Assembly (NCBI RefSeq): GCF_002847305.1
Contig: NZ_CP025408.1
Span: forward strand, 1 to 64,000
Reading direction: 5' to 3'
Length of the DNA stretch: 64,000 nt
DNA from: Paracoccus tegillarcae
GTDB taxonomy: Bacteria > Pseudomonadota > Alphaproteobacteria > Rhodobacterales > Rhodobacteraceae
Shown here: positions 18,910-27,734 of the stretch, piece after piece
Position numbering within the stretch: position 1 is the first letter of the stretch
Layout: every line of letters begins with the position of its first letter
Translations under genes and position numbers: made by a program
The notes under the pieces: generated by a model
What the model was told of the DNA's origin: nothing
Databases searched by the model: none
What the model saw: the letters and a program-made list of their open reading frames with translations, nothing else

Positions 18910-20541
18910 TTACAGATTCGTGACAGGCTGTCGCGCATCCTCCAAAATCATCGCGGCGGCCTTTTCGCCGATCATCGTGGCTGGCGCATGGGTGTTGCCC
19001 GACGGAAGCGTCGGCATCACCCCCGCATCGGCGATGCGCAGACCGGCCAGCCCGCGCAGCCGCAAGCGAGGATCGACCACCGCCATGTCATCGGTGCCCA
19101 TCTTCGTCGTGCCGACCGGGTGAAAGATCGTGGTGCCGACATCGCCTGCGGCGCGTTCCAGATCGGACTGCGATTTCAGCGCGGCGCCCGGCAGGATCTC
19201 TGCGGGGGAAAAATCGGCCATGCGGTGCGTGGCCATCAATCGGCGGGCATGGCGGATGCTGTCAGCCGCCACCTCGCGGTCGCTTTGCGTTGACAGGTAG
19301 TTCAGCACGATGGCGGGCGCATCCCCTGCGCGCGGGCTGCGGATATGGCTGTGACCCCGGCTGTCGGGGCGCAGATTGCAGATCGAGATCGTCAGCCCCG
19401 GAAACGGGTGCAACGGGTCACCGAACTTGTCCAGCGACAGGGGCTGGACGTGATATTCAAGGTTTGGTGTCGCGAAACGGTCATCGCTGCGCGCGAATAT
19501 CCCCAACTGAGAAGGCGCCATGGCCATCGGCCCGGTCCGGCGCATGGCATATTCCAGCGCGATGCCGGCCTTGCCCCAGATCGTGGCCGCGCGATCGTTC
19601 AGGGTGCGCGCGCCGCTGATCCTGAACACCGTGCGCAATTGCAGGTGATCTTGCAGATTCGCGCCCACACCCGGCAGATCCAGCACAACGGGCACACCCA
19701 GACCGGCCAGATGCGCGGCAGCACCGATCCCCGACAGTTCCAGCAGCGCGGGCGAATTGATCGCACCCGCCGCCAGCACCACCTCGGCCCGCGCCCGCGC
19801 GATGCGCTGCTGCCCGCCCTGTTGAAAGACGACGCCCCTGACGCGGCCCTCGTCTATCACCAGCCGCTCGGCCATCGCACCGGTCACGATGCGCAGGTTG
19901 GGCCGGCGGCGCGCAGGGTCCAGAAACGCCTTGCGCGCGTTCCAGCGGACACCTCGGCGCTGGTTCACGGGGAAATAGCCGACGCCCTCATTATCGCCGC
20001 AGTTGAAATCGGCGCAGGCCGGCAAGCCCATCTCTTGGGCGGCCTCGGCCACCGCATCGAGGATCGGCCAGTTCAGCCGCTGCTGCTCGACCCGCAATTC
20101 GCCCTCGTTGCCGTGCAAATCGCTGGCCTCGCCAAAATGATGCTCGGATTTGCGGAAATAGGGCAGCACATCATCCCAGCCCCAGCCCGGATTGCCCGCC
20201 TGCCGCCAGCCGTCAAAATCAGCCGCCTGCCCGCGCATATAGATCATGCCGTTGATCGAGGAGCAGCCGCCCAGCACCTTCCCTCGCGGATAGTTCAGCA
20301 CCCGGCCGTTCAGCCCTGCCTCGGGCTCTGTCTTGTAGCACCAGTCGACCGCTGGATTGCCCATCGAATAAAGATAGCCAACCGGGACATGCACCCAAAA
20401 GCGATTATCGCTGCCACCAGCCTCGAGCAGCAGCACCCTGTGGCGCGGATCGGCTGATAAACGGTTCGCCAGGACGCAGCCGGCACTGCCTGCGCCGATG
20501 ATCACGAAATCATATTCGCCAAAGTCAGAAAGCTGGTTCAT
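18910..20541 (-). CDS. GMC-family FAD oxidoreductase (choline/alcohol dehydrogenase-like)
   Basis: 543-residue flavoprotein of the glucose-methanol-choline family that oxidises an alcohol using FAD. The N-terminal Rossmann fold has [19 protein letters not shown] and LLLEAGG. GMC signature 1 is seen in [20 protein letters not shown], signature 2 in [15 protein letters not shown]. The C-terminal catalytic His is in [12 protein letters not shown] and the flavin-binding tail in [19 protein letters not shown]. No signal peptide, so cytosolic or membrane-associated. The ATG at 20541 is preferred to a TTG two codons upstream. It resembles BetA, but the missing betB/betI neighbours argue against naming it so. 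Confidence 0.93.
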   Translation of the reverse strand: MNQLSDFGEYDFVIIGAGSAGCVLANRLSADPRHRVLLLEAGGSDNRFWVHVPVGYLYSMGNPAVDWCYKTEPEAGLNGRVLNYPRGKVLGGCSSINGMIYMRGQAADFDGWRQAGNPGWGWDDVLPYFRKSEHHFGEASDLHGNEGELRVEQQRLNWPILDAVAEAAQEMGLPACADFNCGDNEGVGYFPVNQRRGVRWNARKAFLDPARRRPNLRIVTGAMAERLVIDEGRVRGVVFQQGGQQRIARARAEVVLAAGAINSPALLELSGIGAAAHLAGLGVPVVLDLPGVGANLQDHLQLRTVFRISGARTLNDRAATIWGKAGIALEYAMRRTGPMAMAPSQLGIFARSDDRFATPNLEYHVQPLSLDKFGDPLHPFPGLTISICNLRPDSRGHSHIRSPRAGDAPAIVLNYLSTQSDREVAADSIRHARRLMATHRMADFSPAEILPGAALKSQSDLERAAGDVGTTIFHPVGTTKMGTDDMAVVDPRLRLRGLAGLRIADAGVMPTLPSGNTHAPATMIGEKAAAMILEDARQPVTNL

Positions 20542-20749
20542 GGGCAAAGGCTAGCGGCAGGCAGGCCGCGACGCAATCGGCCGGCCCATGATGAAGTTGC
20601 AAAGGTTTCACGCCCCCGCCCGTTGCGCGCTTGCATCAGCCGCGCCACAAGCGACCCGCGAGGTCGCAAATGGCCCGCGTGATGGTCGCAAGCGTCTTAT
20701 CAGCCTTGGCGCTGCGGCCCTAATGAGACCAAAGAAACAGGAGTTCCGA

Positions 20750-21034
20750 ATGTCCGGACTGACGCTCGTCTATTGGCGCGACATCCCTGCCCAGGTGACC
20801 ATGGGCAAGGGCCGAAACGCGACGCGCGTCATTCTGAGCGAACGCTTTGAACAGGCAATCGACCGGGCCGCGATGAAGGCCGGCTTGGCAGGAACCGATG
20901 ATTATCTAAGCCAGTGGCGGCGTGCAGCCGCCGATGGCGACGACCCGCAGGCCGAAGCCACCAGGATCGAGGCCGAATATGACACCGCCCGTCTGAAGGC
21001 GCTGATCGCCAATGACGGCTGGAACACGGACTGA
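20750..21034 (+). CDS. Virulence-factor-family small protein of the folate/corrinoid cluster
   Basis: 94-residue cytoplasmic protein of the so-called virulence factor family: LTLVYWRDIPAQVTMGKGRN, VILSERFEQAIDRAAMKAGL and DDYLSQWRR. Its biochemical role is not known; the family name is historical. Start ATG 20750 has a good AGGAG site. It lies 12 bp before a methylenetetrahydrofolate reductase-like gene and a methyl-THF:corrinoid methyltransferase, a trio I associate with Rhodobacteraceae C1 metabolism, so it probably supports methyl transfer to or from tetrahydrofolate. Confidence 0.85.
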   Translation: MSGLTLVYWRDIPAQVTMGKGRNATRVILSERFEQAIDRAAMKAGLAGTDDYLSQWRRAAADGDDPQAEATRIEAEYDTARLKALIANDGWNTD

Positions 21035-21046
21035 AAGGCTGCAAAA

Positions 21047-21928
21047 ATGACGCTTATGCAATTTCGGACCCCAAGAACCGGCGCATCCGCGCTTCCGGCC
21101 TTTTTGCAAGGCGCCTCGGTCGAGGTGATGCCGCGCACGGCGGAGAAGATCACCGATTTCCGCGATCACCTGCCGGCAGGCACGCAGGTCTTTGTCGCCC
21201 ATATCGACGGCACCGATGCGTCAGAGATGCAGGCAACCGTGGCGAGACTGGCACGCGAAGGCTTTGCGCCCGTCCCCCATATCCCCGCGCGCATCGTGCC
21301 GGACCGCGCCGCCCTGGCGCAGTGGATCGCTGCCTATCGCGATGCCGGCGCCACCAGCGCGCTGCTGCTGGGCGGTGGTCTGAACGCGCCCAAGGGCGAG
21401 TTTGCCGATTCGATGCAGATGCTGGACACCGGCCTCTTTGGCGATTTCCAGCGGCTTTACGTGGCCGGCCACCCCGAGGGGAACCGCGACATCGACCCTG
21501 ATGGCGGCGATGCGCAGGTCATGGCGGCCTTGCGGTGGAAAAAGGCATTTGCCGAACGCAGCGACGCGCAGATGGGAATCGTGACCCAGTTCTGCTTTGA
21601 GGCGAAACCCGTGATCGAATGGGTCAACAAGCTGCAGGCCGCCGGTCTGGACCTGCCGATCCGCATTGGCGTGGCCGGTCCTGCCAAGCTGCAAACCATG
21701 CTGAAATTCGCCATCATGTGCGGTGTCGGCCCCTCCCTGCGCGTGCTGCAACGCCGCGCCCGTGATGTGACCAAGCTGCTCAAACCCTATGAGCCCAACG
21801 AATTCATCACCCGGATCGCACGTCACAAAGCCGATAACCCGGATTTCGCAATCGAGGCCGCGCATCTCTTTCCGCTTGGTGGTATCACCGCTTCGACCGA
21901 TTGGCTGACGCGCTTTCGCGACGCCTGA
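21047..21928 (+). CDS. Methylenetetrahydrofolate reductase-like protein
   Basis: 293 residues with the MetF-type TIM-barrel. SVEVMPRTAEKITDF matches the family opening, HIPARIVPDRAALAQWIAAY and ALLLGGGLNAPKGEFADSMQ the FAD/folate region, and FCFEAKPVIEWVNKL the C-terminal helix. It should interconvert methylene-THF and methyl-THF. It is shorter and more divergent than E. coli MetF, as in catabolic C1 clusters where the enzyme runs in the oxidative direction. That direction is inferred from the neighbouring methyltransferase. The gap to the next gene is 19 bp. Confidence 0.88.
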   Translation: MTLMQFRTPRTGASALPAFLQGASVEVMPRTAEKITDFRDHLPAGTQVFVAHIDGTDASEMQATVARLAREGFAPVPHIPARIVPDRAALAQWIAAYRDAGATSALLLGGGLNAPKGEFADSMQMLDTGLFGDFQRLYVAGHPEGNRDIDPDGGDAQVMAALRWKKAFAERSDAQMGIVTQFCFEAKPVIEWVNKLQAAGLDLPIRIGVAGPAKLQTMLKFAIMCGVGPSLRVLQRRARDVTKLLKPYEPNEFITRIARHKADNPDFAIEAAHLFPLGGITASTDWLTRFRDA

Positions 21929-21947
21929 ACCCCTTGAAAGGCCCTTT

Positions 21948-22934
21948 ATGACCCGCACTGTTCTGGAATCCGCCACAAAGACCGTGATCATCGGCTTTGA
22001 CGAACCCTTTTGCGTCATTGGCGAGCGTATCAATCCCACCGGACGCAAGAAGCTGGCGGCGGAACTGGAGATGGACGATTTCACGACCGTCGAAAAGGAC
22101 GCGCTGGAACAGGTGGCTTGCGGGGCCACGGTGCTGGACGTGAACTCGGGCGCGGTTTTCACCAACAAGATGGCCGATGATCCGCGCTATGCCGACAACA
22201 ACTTTGTCGAGCCGATGCTGATGCCCGAACTGATCAACCGGATTCAGGCGCTGGTCGATGTGCCGCTGTGCATCGACAGCTCGGTTCCCGGCGCGCTGAA
22301 GGCGGGGCTCGAGGCCTGCAAGGGGCGCCCGCTGCTCAACAGTGTGACCGGCGAGGAAGAGCGGCTGGAACTGGTTCTGCCGCTGGTCAAGCAATACAAC
22401 GTGCCGGTGGTGGCGATTTCCAACGACGATACCGGCATCAGCGAGGACCCCGAGGTCCGCTTTGCCGTGGCCAAGAAGATCGTCGAACGCGCCGCCGATT
22501 TCGGCATTCCCGCGCATGACATCGTGGTTGATCCGCTGGTCATGCCGGTGGGCGCAATGGCATCCGCCGGGCGTCAGGTGTTCGCGCTGGTGCGCAAGCT
22601 GCGCGACGAACTGGGCGTGAACACGACCTGCGGCGCCAGCAATATCAGCTTTGGCCTGCCCAACCGCCACGGCATCAACGCGGCCTTCCTGCCCATGGCC
22701 ATTGGCGCGGGCATGACCAGCGCCATCATGAACCCGGTGCGTTCAGCCGAGATGGAGGCAATCAAGGCCGCCAATTTCCTGATGAACCACGACCCGAATG
22801 GTGGCGACTGGATCCGTTTCAGCCGCGTGATCGAGGCCGTTCATGCCGGCACCCCCTTCCCCGAGGCTGCCAAGGCAGCCGGCGGTGGTGGCGCAGCTGG
22901 TGGCCGTAGGGGTGGCCGCCGCGCGCGGGGTTGA
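21948..22934 (+). CDS. Methyltetrahydrofolate:corrinoid methyltransferase (pterin-binding)
   Basis: 328-residue pterin-binding TIM barrel that moves a methyl group between tetrahydrofolate and a corrinoid protein. FCVIGERINPTGRKKLAAEL is the pterin-binding start, VLDVNSGAVF and CIDSSVPGALKAGLEACKG line the barrel, and DPLVMPVGAM and TTCGASNISFGLPNR complete the site. The corrinoid partner and its activase are not in the window. The last ~20 residues are almost only Gly, Ala and Arg (AAGGRRGGRRARG), a disordered basic tail of unknown use. A hairpin terminator follows at 22950. Confidence 0.9.
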   Translation: MTRTVLESATKTVIIGFDEPFCVIGERINPTGRKKLAAELEMDDFTTVEKDALEQVACGATVLDVNSGAVFTNKMADDPRYADNNFVEPMLMPELINRIQALVDVPLCIDSSVPGALKAGLEACKGRPLLNSVTGEEERLELVLPLVKQYNVPVVAISNDDTGISEDPEVRFAVAKKIVERAADFGIPAHDIVVDPLVMPVGAMASAGRQVFALVRKLRDELGVNTTCGASNISFGLPNRHGINAAFLPMAIGAGMTSAIMNPVRSAEMEAIKAANFLMNHDPNGGDWIRFSRVIEAVHAGTPFPEAAKAAGGGGAAGGRRGGRRARG

Positions 22935-22949
22935 ACACACGAAAAAAGG

Positions 22950-22980
22950 ACAGCGCCCGACCGTGACTGGGCGCTGTTTA
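22950..22980 (+). terminator. Rho-independent terminator of the C1 cluster
   Basis: Perfect 9-bp inverted repeat ACAGCGCCC ... GGGCGCTGT (22950-22958 / 22969-22977) with a 10-nt loop and a short T run, 16 bp after the methyltransferase stop. AAAAAA precedes it, so it may also work in reverse for the convergent enoyl-CoA hydratase unit. Confidence 0.8.
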
Positions 22981-23059
22981 GCCTATGTGGATTGCAGTTT
23001 ACCGCGCAGCCACGACCTACGCCTGTGCCGTGTGTATCGCCCGGCCCGGGCTTCGAACC

Positions 23060-23830
23060 CTACCGGCCGGTGAATTTCGCCGGACGCTTTTGCAGAAACG
23101 CCTGAACACCCTCGCTGAAATCTGAACTGCGGCCTGCCTGGCCTTGTAGCTTGGCCTCCAGCTTCAACTGATCGTCCAGATCGTTGTCCATCGATTCGGC
23201 AACCAGTTTGCGGACCGCCCGATAGGCACTGGTCGGGCCATCGGCCAGCTTGCGCGCGGTCTCGACCACGCCCTTAGCGAACTGATCATCGGGCAGCGCC
23301 TGCCAGATCAGCCCCCAATCAGCCGCCTTCTGCGCGGGAATCGCATCGGCCATCAACATCATCCCCATCGCACGGGCATGGCCGACCAGACGCGGGATAA
23401 ACCATGTACCGCCCGCATCCGGGATCAACCCGATACGGGTAAAGGCCTCAATGAAGCTGGCGCTTTCGGCGGCGATCACCACATCACAGCACAGCGCCAG
23501 ATTGGCACCCGCACCCGCAGCGGTGCCGTTTACCGCCGCGATCACCGGCACCGGGCAATCGACGATCGCTCGCAGCATCGGCTCGTATTCATCGCGCAGG
23601 GTGCCTTCGATATCGGTGACCGAGTTGGTATCGGTAAGGTCCTGCCCGGAACAAAAGGCCCGGCCCGAGCCCGTCAGAACAACGCAACGAACATCGTCGC
23701 CCAGCCCCGTCAGAGCCTGCGTGATCTCGGCCCGCATGCGGGTGTTCAACGCATTCATCAGATCGGGCCGGTTCAGGATGATGGTCGCGATGCCGTCACG
23801 GATGGAAAACTGGATGGTCTCGAAGCTCAT
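23060..23830 (-). CDS. Enoyl-CoA hydratase/isomerase family protein (PaaG-like)
   Basis: 256-residue crotonase-fold enzyme. GIATIILNRPDLMNALNTRM, then GRAFCSGQDLTD and VIAAVNGTAAGAGANLALCC form the oxyanion-hole region. EAFTRIGLIPDAGGTWFIPR and the C-terminal GVQAFLQKRPAKFTGR match the phenylacetate-pathway isomerase PaaG and its hydratase relatives. In place of the usual catalytic Glu pair it has the Asp of IPDAGG, again as in PaaG. No other paa genes are nearby, so beta-oxidation of another acyl-CoA is equally possible. Start ATG 23830 (MSFETIQF). Confidence 0.9.
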   Translation of the reverse strand: MSFETIQFSIRDGIATIILNRPDLMNALNTRMRAEITQALTGLGDDVRCVVLTGSGRAFCSGQDLTDTNSVTDIEGTLRDEYEPMLRAIVDCPVPVIAAVNGTAAGAGANLALCCDVVIAAESASFIEAFTRIGLIPDAGGTWFIPRLVGHARAMGMMLMADAIPAQKAADWGLIWQALPDDQFAKGVVETARKLADGPTSAYRAVRKLVAESMDNDLDDQLKLEAKLQGQAGRSSDFSEGVQAFLQKRPAKFTGR

Positions 23831-23908
23831 GGTGCTGCCCTCGCTATCTGTCGGCATCTTGCCGGTTTTCGGCGCCAAGAAAACCCCGGACCGCACGTCA
23901 ACCGACGG

Positions 23909-24367
23909 TTAGTCGCGCATGATCCGGTCCAGCCGGGCGCGTTCTTCATCACTTAGCGGCGCTGATGTCTCTGTTTCCGCGCGCTGGCGGCTGCGCAGGA
24001 AAGACCAGCCGATCAGCAGCGCGATGAACGCCATCGCCGGCCCCGCAAGCCACAGCAGCAGATTGACCCCGCGTGCCGGCGGCTCGAACAGGACGAACTC
24101 GCCGAACCGGTCCGTGACCGCCTGAATGACTTGCCCGTTATCGTCGCCTGCGACCAGCCGTTCGCGAACATAGAGCCGCAGGTCACGGCTGATCGCCGCA
24201 TTGGATTCGTCGATATTCTCGCCCTGGCAGACCGGACAACGCAGTTTTTGCGAGATCTCTCGCGCACGCGTTTCCAGCGCCGGATCGTCCAGCACCTCAT
24301 CGGGCTGCACCGCCAGTGCCAACACTGGCATCAGCAGCACAAACAGGATCGCAAATACGCGCCTCAT
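23909..24367 (-). CDS. ccmH: Cytochrome c maturation protein CcmH
   Basis: 152-residue membrane-anchored thiol-disulfide protein of cytochrome c biogenesis. Signal peptide VFAILFVLLMPVLALAV, then AREISQKLRCPVCQGENIDE with the LRCPVCQ redox motif that reduces apocytochrome haem-binding cysteines. SNAAISRDLRLYVRERL follows, then one transmembrane helix (WLAGPAMAFIALLIGWSFLR) and a short charged cytosolic tail. Start ATG overlaps the ccmF stop as ATGA, so the two are co-translated. Acts in the periplasm with CcmF. Confidence 0.95.
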   Translation of the reverse strand: MRRVFAILFVLLMPVLALAVQPDEVLDDPALETRAREISQKLRCPVCQGENIDESNAAISRDLRLYVRERLVAGDDNGQVIQAVTDRFGEFVLFEPPARGVNLLLWLAGPAMAFIALLIGWSFLRSRQRAETETSAPLSDEERARLDRIMRD

Positions 24368-26325
24368 TCGGCGGGTACAGCGTTGGCGGGCGCCTTGCGC
24401 GCGCCGGCAGCCACCCGGTAGCGCCGATCCGACAGGCTGATCAGCCCGCCGATGGCCATCATGATGCATCCGAGCCAGATCCAGTTGGCGAAGGGTTTGA
24501 TATAGGACCTCACCGCCCATCCCCCGTCTGCCTGCCGATCGCCAATCACCAGATAGATGTCGCGGAAAACGCCATTGTCGATCGCCGCCTCGGTCGTGGG
24601 CATGGCCTGAACCGGATAGATCCGTTTTTCCGGGTGCAGCGTCGCCACCGGCTCGCCATCCTTGGACACATCAATCGCGGCCATGGTCGACAGATAGTTC
24701 GGCCCCTGCACCTCATCGACCGAGCGCAGCGTCAGACTGTAGCCGCCGACATCATAGGCCTCATCGATCTGGGCGACGCGGATGTCCTCGACCTGCCAGG
24801 CGGTCAGCAGGGCCACACCGATAAAGGTGATCCCCAACCCGCTATGCGCCACCGCCTTGCCCCAGTCTGCACGCGGCAGCCGAACCAGACGCGACAGGCC
24901 GGAACGTCCGGTGCGGTGGATCAACTCGGACGCAGCGCCCAGGACCAGCCAGACGCCCAGACCGGCGCCGATGACCGCGATGGCCGAATGGCCCGTCGAG
25001 ACGGCCCAGATAAGCAGCATCACAGCACCGGTCAGCACCAGCGCGCCGCGCAAGGGCCGGATCGCACGGGCGATATCGCCACGCTTCCACGGCATGATCG
25101 CGCCAACGGGCAGGACCACCGCAAGCACGATCATGAAAGGCGTGAAGGCCTGGTTAAAGAACGGCGCACCGACCGACAGTTTCCGATCCCAGAAAAACTC
25201 GGCCACCAGCGGCCAGATCGTGCCGATGAACACCACAAACGCCGCCACCGCCAAAAGGATATTGTTCAGCACCAACGCCCCCTCTCGCGAGACAGGCGAA
25301 AACACCCCCTTGGCCGTCATCGCCCCTGCGCGCGCGGCATAAAGTGTCAGCGCGGCGCCGACGAAAACCGCAAGGATGGCGAGGATAAAGACCCCGCGTT
25401 CGGGATCGTTGGCGAAACTGTGGACCGAGGTGATGACCCCCGAACGCACGATAAACGTCCCGATGAGTGAAAAGCCAAAGGCCATGATCGCCAGCAGGAT
25501 GGTCCAGCTTTTCAACGCCTCGCGCTTTTCCACGACGATGGCCGAATGCAGCAGGGCTGCTGCCAAAAGCCAGGGCATGAAGCTGGCATTCTCGACCGGG
25601 TCCCAGAACCAAAAGCCGCCCCAGCCCAATTCGTAATACGCCCACCAGGACCCCAATGCGATGCCCACGGTCAGAAACATCCAGGCCGCCAGCGTCCACG
25701 GCCTGACCCAACGCGCCCATGCCGCATCTACGCGCCCCTCGATCAGGGCGGCCACGGCAAAACTGAACGACATGCTCAGGCCGACATAGCCGAGGTAAAG
25801 GAACGGCGGATGAAAGGCCAAGCCCGGATCTTGCAGCAGCGGGTTCAGGTCGCGCCCGTTAAAGGGCGGATTGGCCAGCCGAAGAAACGGGTTCGATGTA
25901 AAGATGATGAACGCATAGAAGGCCGCGCCAATCGACGCCTGCACCCCCAGCACCCGCGCCCGCAGGCTGGGCGGCAGATTGCCCGAAAACGCCGCCGCCG
26001 CCGCGCCAAACAACGCCAGAATCAGCACCCATAGCAGCATGGAACCTTCGTGGTTCCCCCAGACGCCCGTCACTTTATAGAGCATCGGCTTGTCGGTGTG
26101 ACTGTTCTCATAGACCAGCTTCAGCGAGAAATCCGAGGTGACGAAGGCAACCGTCAGCGCCGCAAAGGAAATCCCGGTCAGCCCGAACTGCGCCAGCGCA
26201 GCCGGTCGCGCACTGTCCATCCAGGCGGGAAGGCCCCGCGCCGCGCCGATCATCGGAATGACCATCTGATAAAGCGAGACCGCAAAAGCAAGGATCAGGG
26301 CGAAATGGCCAATCTCGGCAATCAT
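24364..26325 (-). CDS. ccmF: Haem lyase CcmF
   Basis: 653-residue polytopic inner-membrane protein, the core of the haem lyase that attaches haem to apocytochrome c. It shows GVWGNHEGSMLLWVLIL, FNGRDLNPLLQDPGLAFHPP and the tryptophan-rich WWD domain WWAYYELGWGGFWFWDPVEN, the periplasmic haem-handling surface. Conserved His residues lie in LAFHPPFLYLG and ITSVHSFAND. More than a dozen hydrophobic helices and a large C-terminal periplasmic domain are evident. Length is normal. It is followed by ccmH with a 4-bp overlap; upstream lie a terminator and the GTA-type holin gene. Confidence 0.97.
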   Translation of the reverse strand: MIAEIGHFALILAFAVSLYQMVIPMIGAARGLPAWMDSARPAALAQFGLTGISFAALTVAFVTSDFSLKLVYENSHTDKPMLYKVTGVWGNHEGSMLLWVLILALFGAAAAAFSGNLPPSLRARVLGVQASIGAAFYAFIIFTSNPFLRLANPPFNGRDLNPLLQDPGLAFHPPFLYLGYVGLSMSFSFAVAALIEGRVDAAWARWVRPWTLAAWMFLTVGIALGSWWAYYELGWGGFWFWDPVENASFMPWLLAAALLHSAIVVEKREALKSWTILLAIMAFGFSLIGTFIVRSGVITSVHSFANDPERGVFILAILAVFVGAALTLYAARAGAMTAKGVFSPVSREGALVLNNILLAVAAFVVFIGTIWPLVAEFFWDRKLSVGAPFFNQAFTPFMIVLAVVLPVGAIMPWKRGDIARAIRPLRGALVLTGAVMLLIWAVSTGHSAIAVIGAGLGVWLVLGAASELIHRTGRSGLSRLVRLPRADWGKAVAHSGLGITFIGVALLTAWQVEDIRVAQIDEAYDVGGYSLTLRSVDEVQGPNYLSTMAAIDVSKDGEPVATLHPEKRIYPVQAMPTTEAAIDNGVFRDIYLVIGDRQADGGWAVRSYIKPFANWIWLGCIMMAIGGLISLSDRRYRVAAGARKAPANAVPAE

Positions 26326-26362
26326 GGGTTCTCCTACGTTCAGAGGCCCAGTCTAGCACGCG

Positions 26363-26390
26363 AAAAAGGGGGGAACAGTCCCCCCTTTTG
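26363..26390 (-). terminator. Bidirectional hairpin terminator between holin and ccmF
   Basis: Perfect 10-bp inverted repeat AAAAGGGGGG / CCCCCCTTTT (26364-26373 and 26380-26389) around a 6-nt loop. The A and T tracts make it functional on either strand. It lies 33 bp after the holin stop and 38 bp before the ccmF start, so it separates the lysis pair from ccmFH. Confidence 0.85.
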
Positions 26391-26422
26391 ACGCATCTCA
26401 TCAGTATTCGGTGTGAATACGC

Positions 26423-26956
26423 CTAGACCAAGGTCACAGCCCAGTCCCGCAGCGCCGCATTATCGGCAAAATTGTCGTCGGGCCGGACATGAGCCTGCAA
26501 GACGCCCTGCGCCGCGGCATCCGTCACAGGCGGCTGCTCACGCCAGGTCGGGATGCCGTCACGATTGCGGAAATAATGTGCCTCACGCGCGCCAAAATAA
26601 AAGCTGACGATGGCGCCCAGCAACCACCACAGCGGCTCGGGCACCAGCGACAGGCCCTGCATCCGCACAGAAAAACCCAAAGGCTCGACCATGGCGTAGA
26701 GGAAAAGACCCAGCACTCCCATCGTCAGCACCGGCCGAGGCAGCCGGTTCAACCCGTTGATAAAGCTGTCGAACCAGCCGGCGCGGGCAATCTCGAACTC
26801 CTGCCCCATCTGGACCATGGCGCGGGCATAAGCCTCTTCGTCCAACTCCATCCGCCGGGTGACGTTCTGGGTGAATACCTCGGCCATACCGGTCGCGGCA
26901 TGCCCGACAGCAGTGACCGTCGCCCCGGCGCCAAGAAAGCGGTCAATCATGCCCAT
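26423..26956 (-). CDS. Holin family protein (3TM GTA-type)
   Basis: 177-residue membrane protein resembling the three-helix holin used for release of gene transfer agent particles in Rhodobacterales. After a charged helical N-terminal part (RRMELDEEAYARAMVQMGQE), the LNRLPRPVLTMGVLGLFLYA helix and PEPLWWLLGAIVSFYFGARE helix are clear, ending with HYFRNRDGIPTWREQPP. It should make pores in the inner membrane so that the adjacent muramidase can reach the wall. Its start overlaps the endolysin stop by 10 bp (ATGGGCATGA). The family call comes from sequence memory and gene pairing. Confidence 0.85.
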   Translation of the reverse strand: MGMIDRFLGAGATVTAVGHAATGMAEVFTQNVTRRMELDEEAYARAMVQMGQEFEIARAGWFDSFINGLNRLPRPVLTMGVLGLFLYAMVEPLGFSVRMQGLSLVPEPLWWLLGAIVSFYFGAREAHYFRNRDGIPTWREQPPVTDAAAQGVLQAHVRPDDNFADNAALRDWAVTLV

Positions 26957-27558
26957 TTGGCGGTCCTCTCACGATGTTGCGCGGAACTCAGATGGTATTT
27001 CTCGGCAATGAACTCTTCGGCGCGTGCGATCCAGCCACCCTTGCCGCCATCACGCCGCCGCGCATATTTCCGACTGGCCGGGCGCTGATCGGCCAACGCG
27101 TAGTAATAGTTCCTGCGCGCAATCCCATAAGCATCCGCCAGATGCCCCGGCGCAGCCTCGGCCGCCGCATGGACGGCCTCGATGGTCTGGGGACCGACCA
27201 CCCCATCATCGCTGGCGGCAAACCCCATCCGGCTGACCATGCGCTGCAGGATCTTCACGGCATTCGTACCCGCATTCACATACATATCGAAAACGCTGGC
27301 CTGCACCGCCTCGGGCAGCTCCGCCAGACGCGGGCCTGCAAAGTAATGGTCAATGAAAATCCCGGTGGCCTGCGCCCGCGTCAGCGCCTTGACATCGGCC
27401 GTATCCACGCGGCCATCCCGGTTCAGATCCTTGCCCAGGCGACGCATCGTGCCAATCGTGACGCCGTAGTTCGTGGCCCCGCCCGGATCATCCGGATCGT
27501 TCACGAAACCGCCCTCACGCGCCACGATATCGCGCGCGATCTCTTCGACACTCTTCAT
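26947..27558 (-). CDS. Holin-associated N-acetylmuramidase (GTA endolysin)
   Basis: 203-residue GH108-type muramidase. ARDIVAREGGFVNDPDDPGG carries the catalytic Glu of the EGG motif, followed by TNYGVTIGTM. An EF-hand-like loop, DLNRDGRVDTADV, is inserted next. NAGTNAVKILQRMVSRMG and DDGVVGPQTIEAVHAA form the C-terminal peptidoglycan-binding part. No signal peptide, as expected for a holin-released lysin. It overlaps the holin gene and lies downstream of ccmE in the same direction, separated by a hairpin repeat. Most likely the lysis enzyme for gene transfer agents; a prophage lysin is the alternative, but no phage genes are nearby. Confidence 0.88.
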   Translation of the reverse strand: MKSVEEIARDIVAREGGFVNDPDDPGGATNYGVTIGTMRRLGKDLNRDGRVDTADVKALTRAQATGIFIDHYFAGPRLAELPEAVQASVFDMYVNAGTNAVKILQRMVSRMGFAASDDGVVGPQTIEAVHAAAEAAPGHLADAYGIARRNYYYALADQRPASRKYARRRDGGKGGWIARAEEFIAEKYHLSSAQHRERTAKWA

Positions 27559-27662
27559 CGCAATCCCCCTTGCACCAACCGCCCAACCAGCGAATGATCC
27601 AAGGCTGCGCCTCCGCGGTTAACCTCCGATTAACCAAGCGAGCGTTGCCGCAAACCCCACAT

Positions 27663-27715
27663 TCTTCTTCATGAAAATATCCTGCAGGGGGTCCGGGGGA
27701 CGCAAAGTCCCCCGG
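27663..27715 (-). repeat. Dispersed intergenic hairpin element, copy A
   Basis: On the minus strand a perfect hairpin (CCGGGGGAC / GTCCCCCGG, 27693-27701 and 27707-27715) is followed by CAGGATATTTTCATGAAGAA. The same layout recurs at 55178-55231. It lies 20 bp after the ccmE stop and works as a terminator-like tail for it. The conserved GGATATTTT-x-ATGAAGAAG end marks it as one repeat family rather than two independent terminators. Confidence 0.65.
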
Positions 27716-27734
27716 CTGTCGCGGGACGCAAGGA

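Noticed and set aside
20651..20667. GCGACC-CGCGA-GGTCGC dyad upstream of the C1 cluster
   Set aside because: Perfect 6-5-6 repeat, but GC-rich repeats of this size arise by chance here and there is no adjacent regulator.
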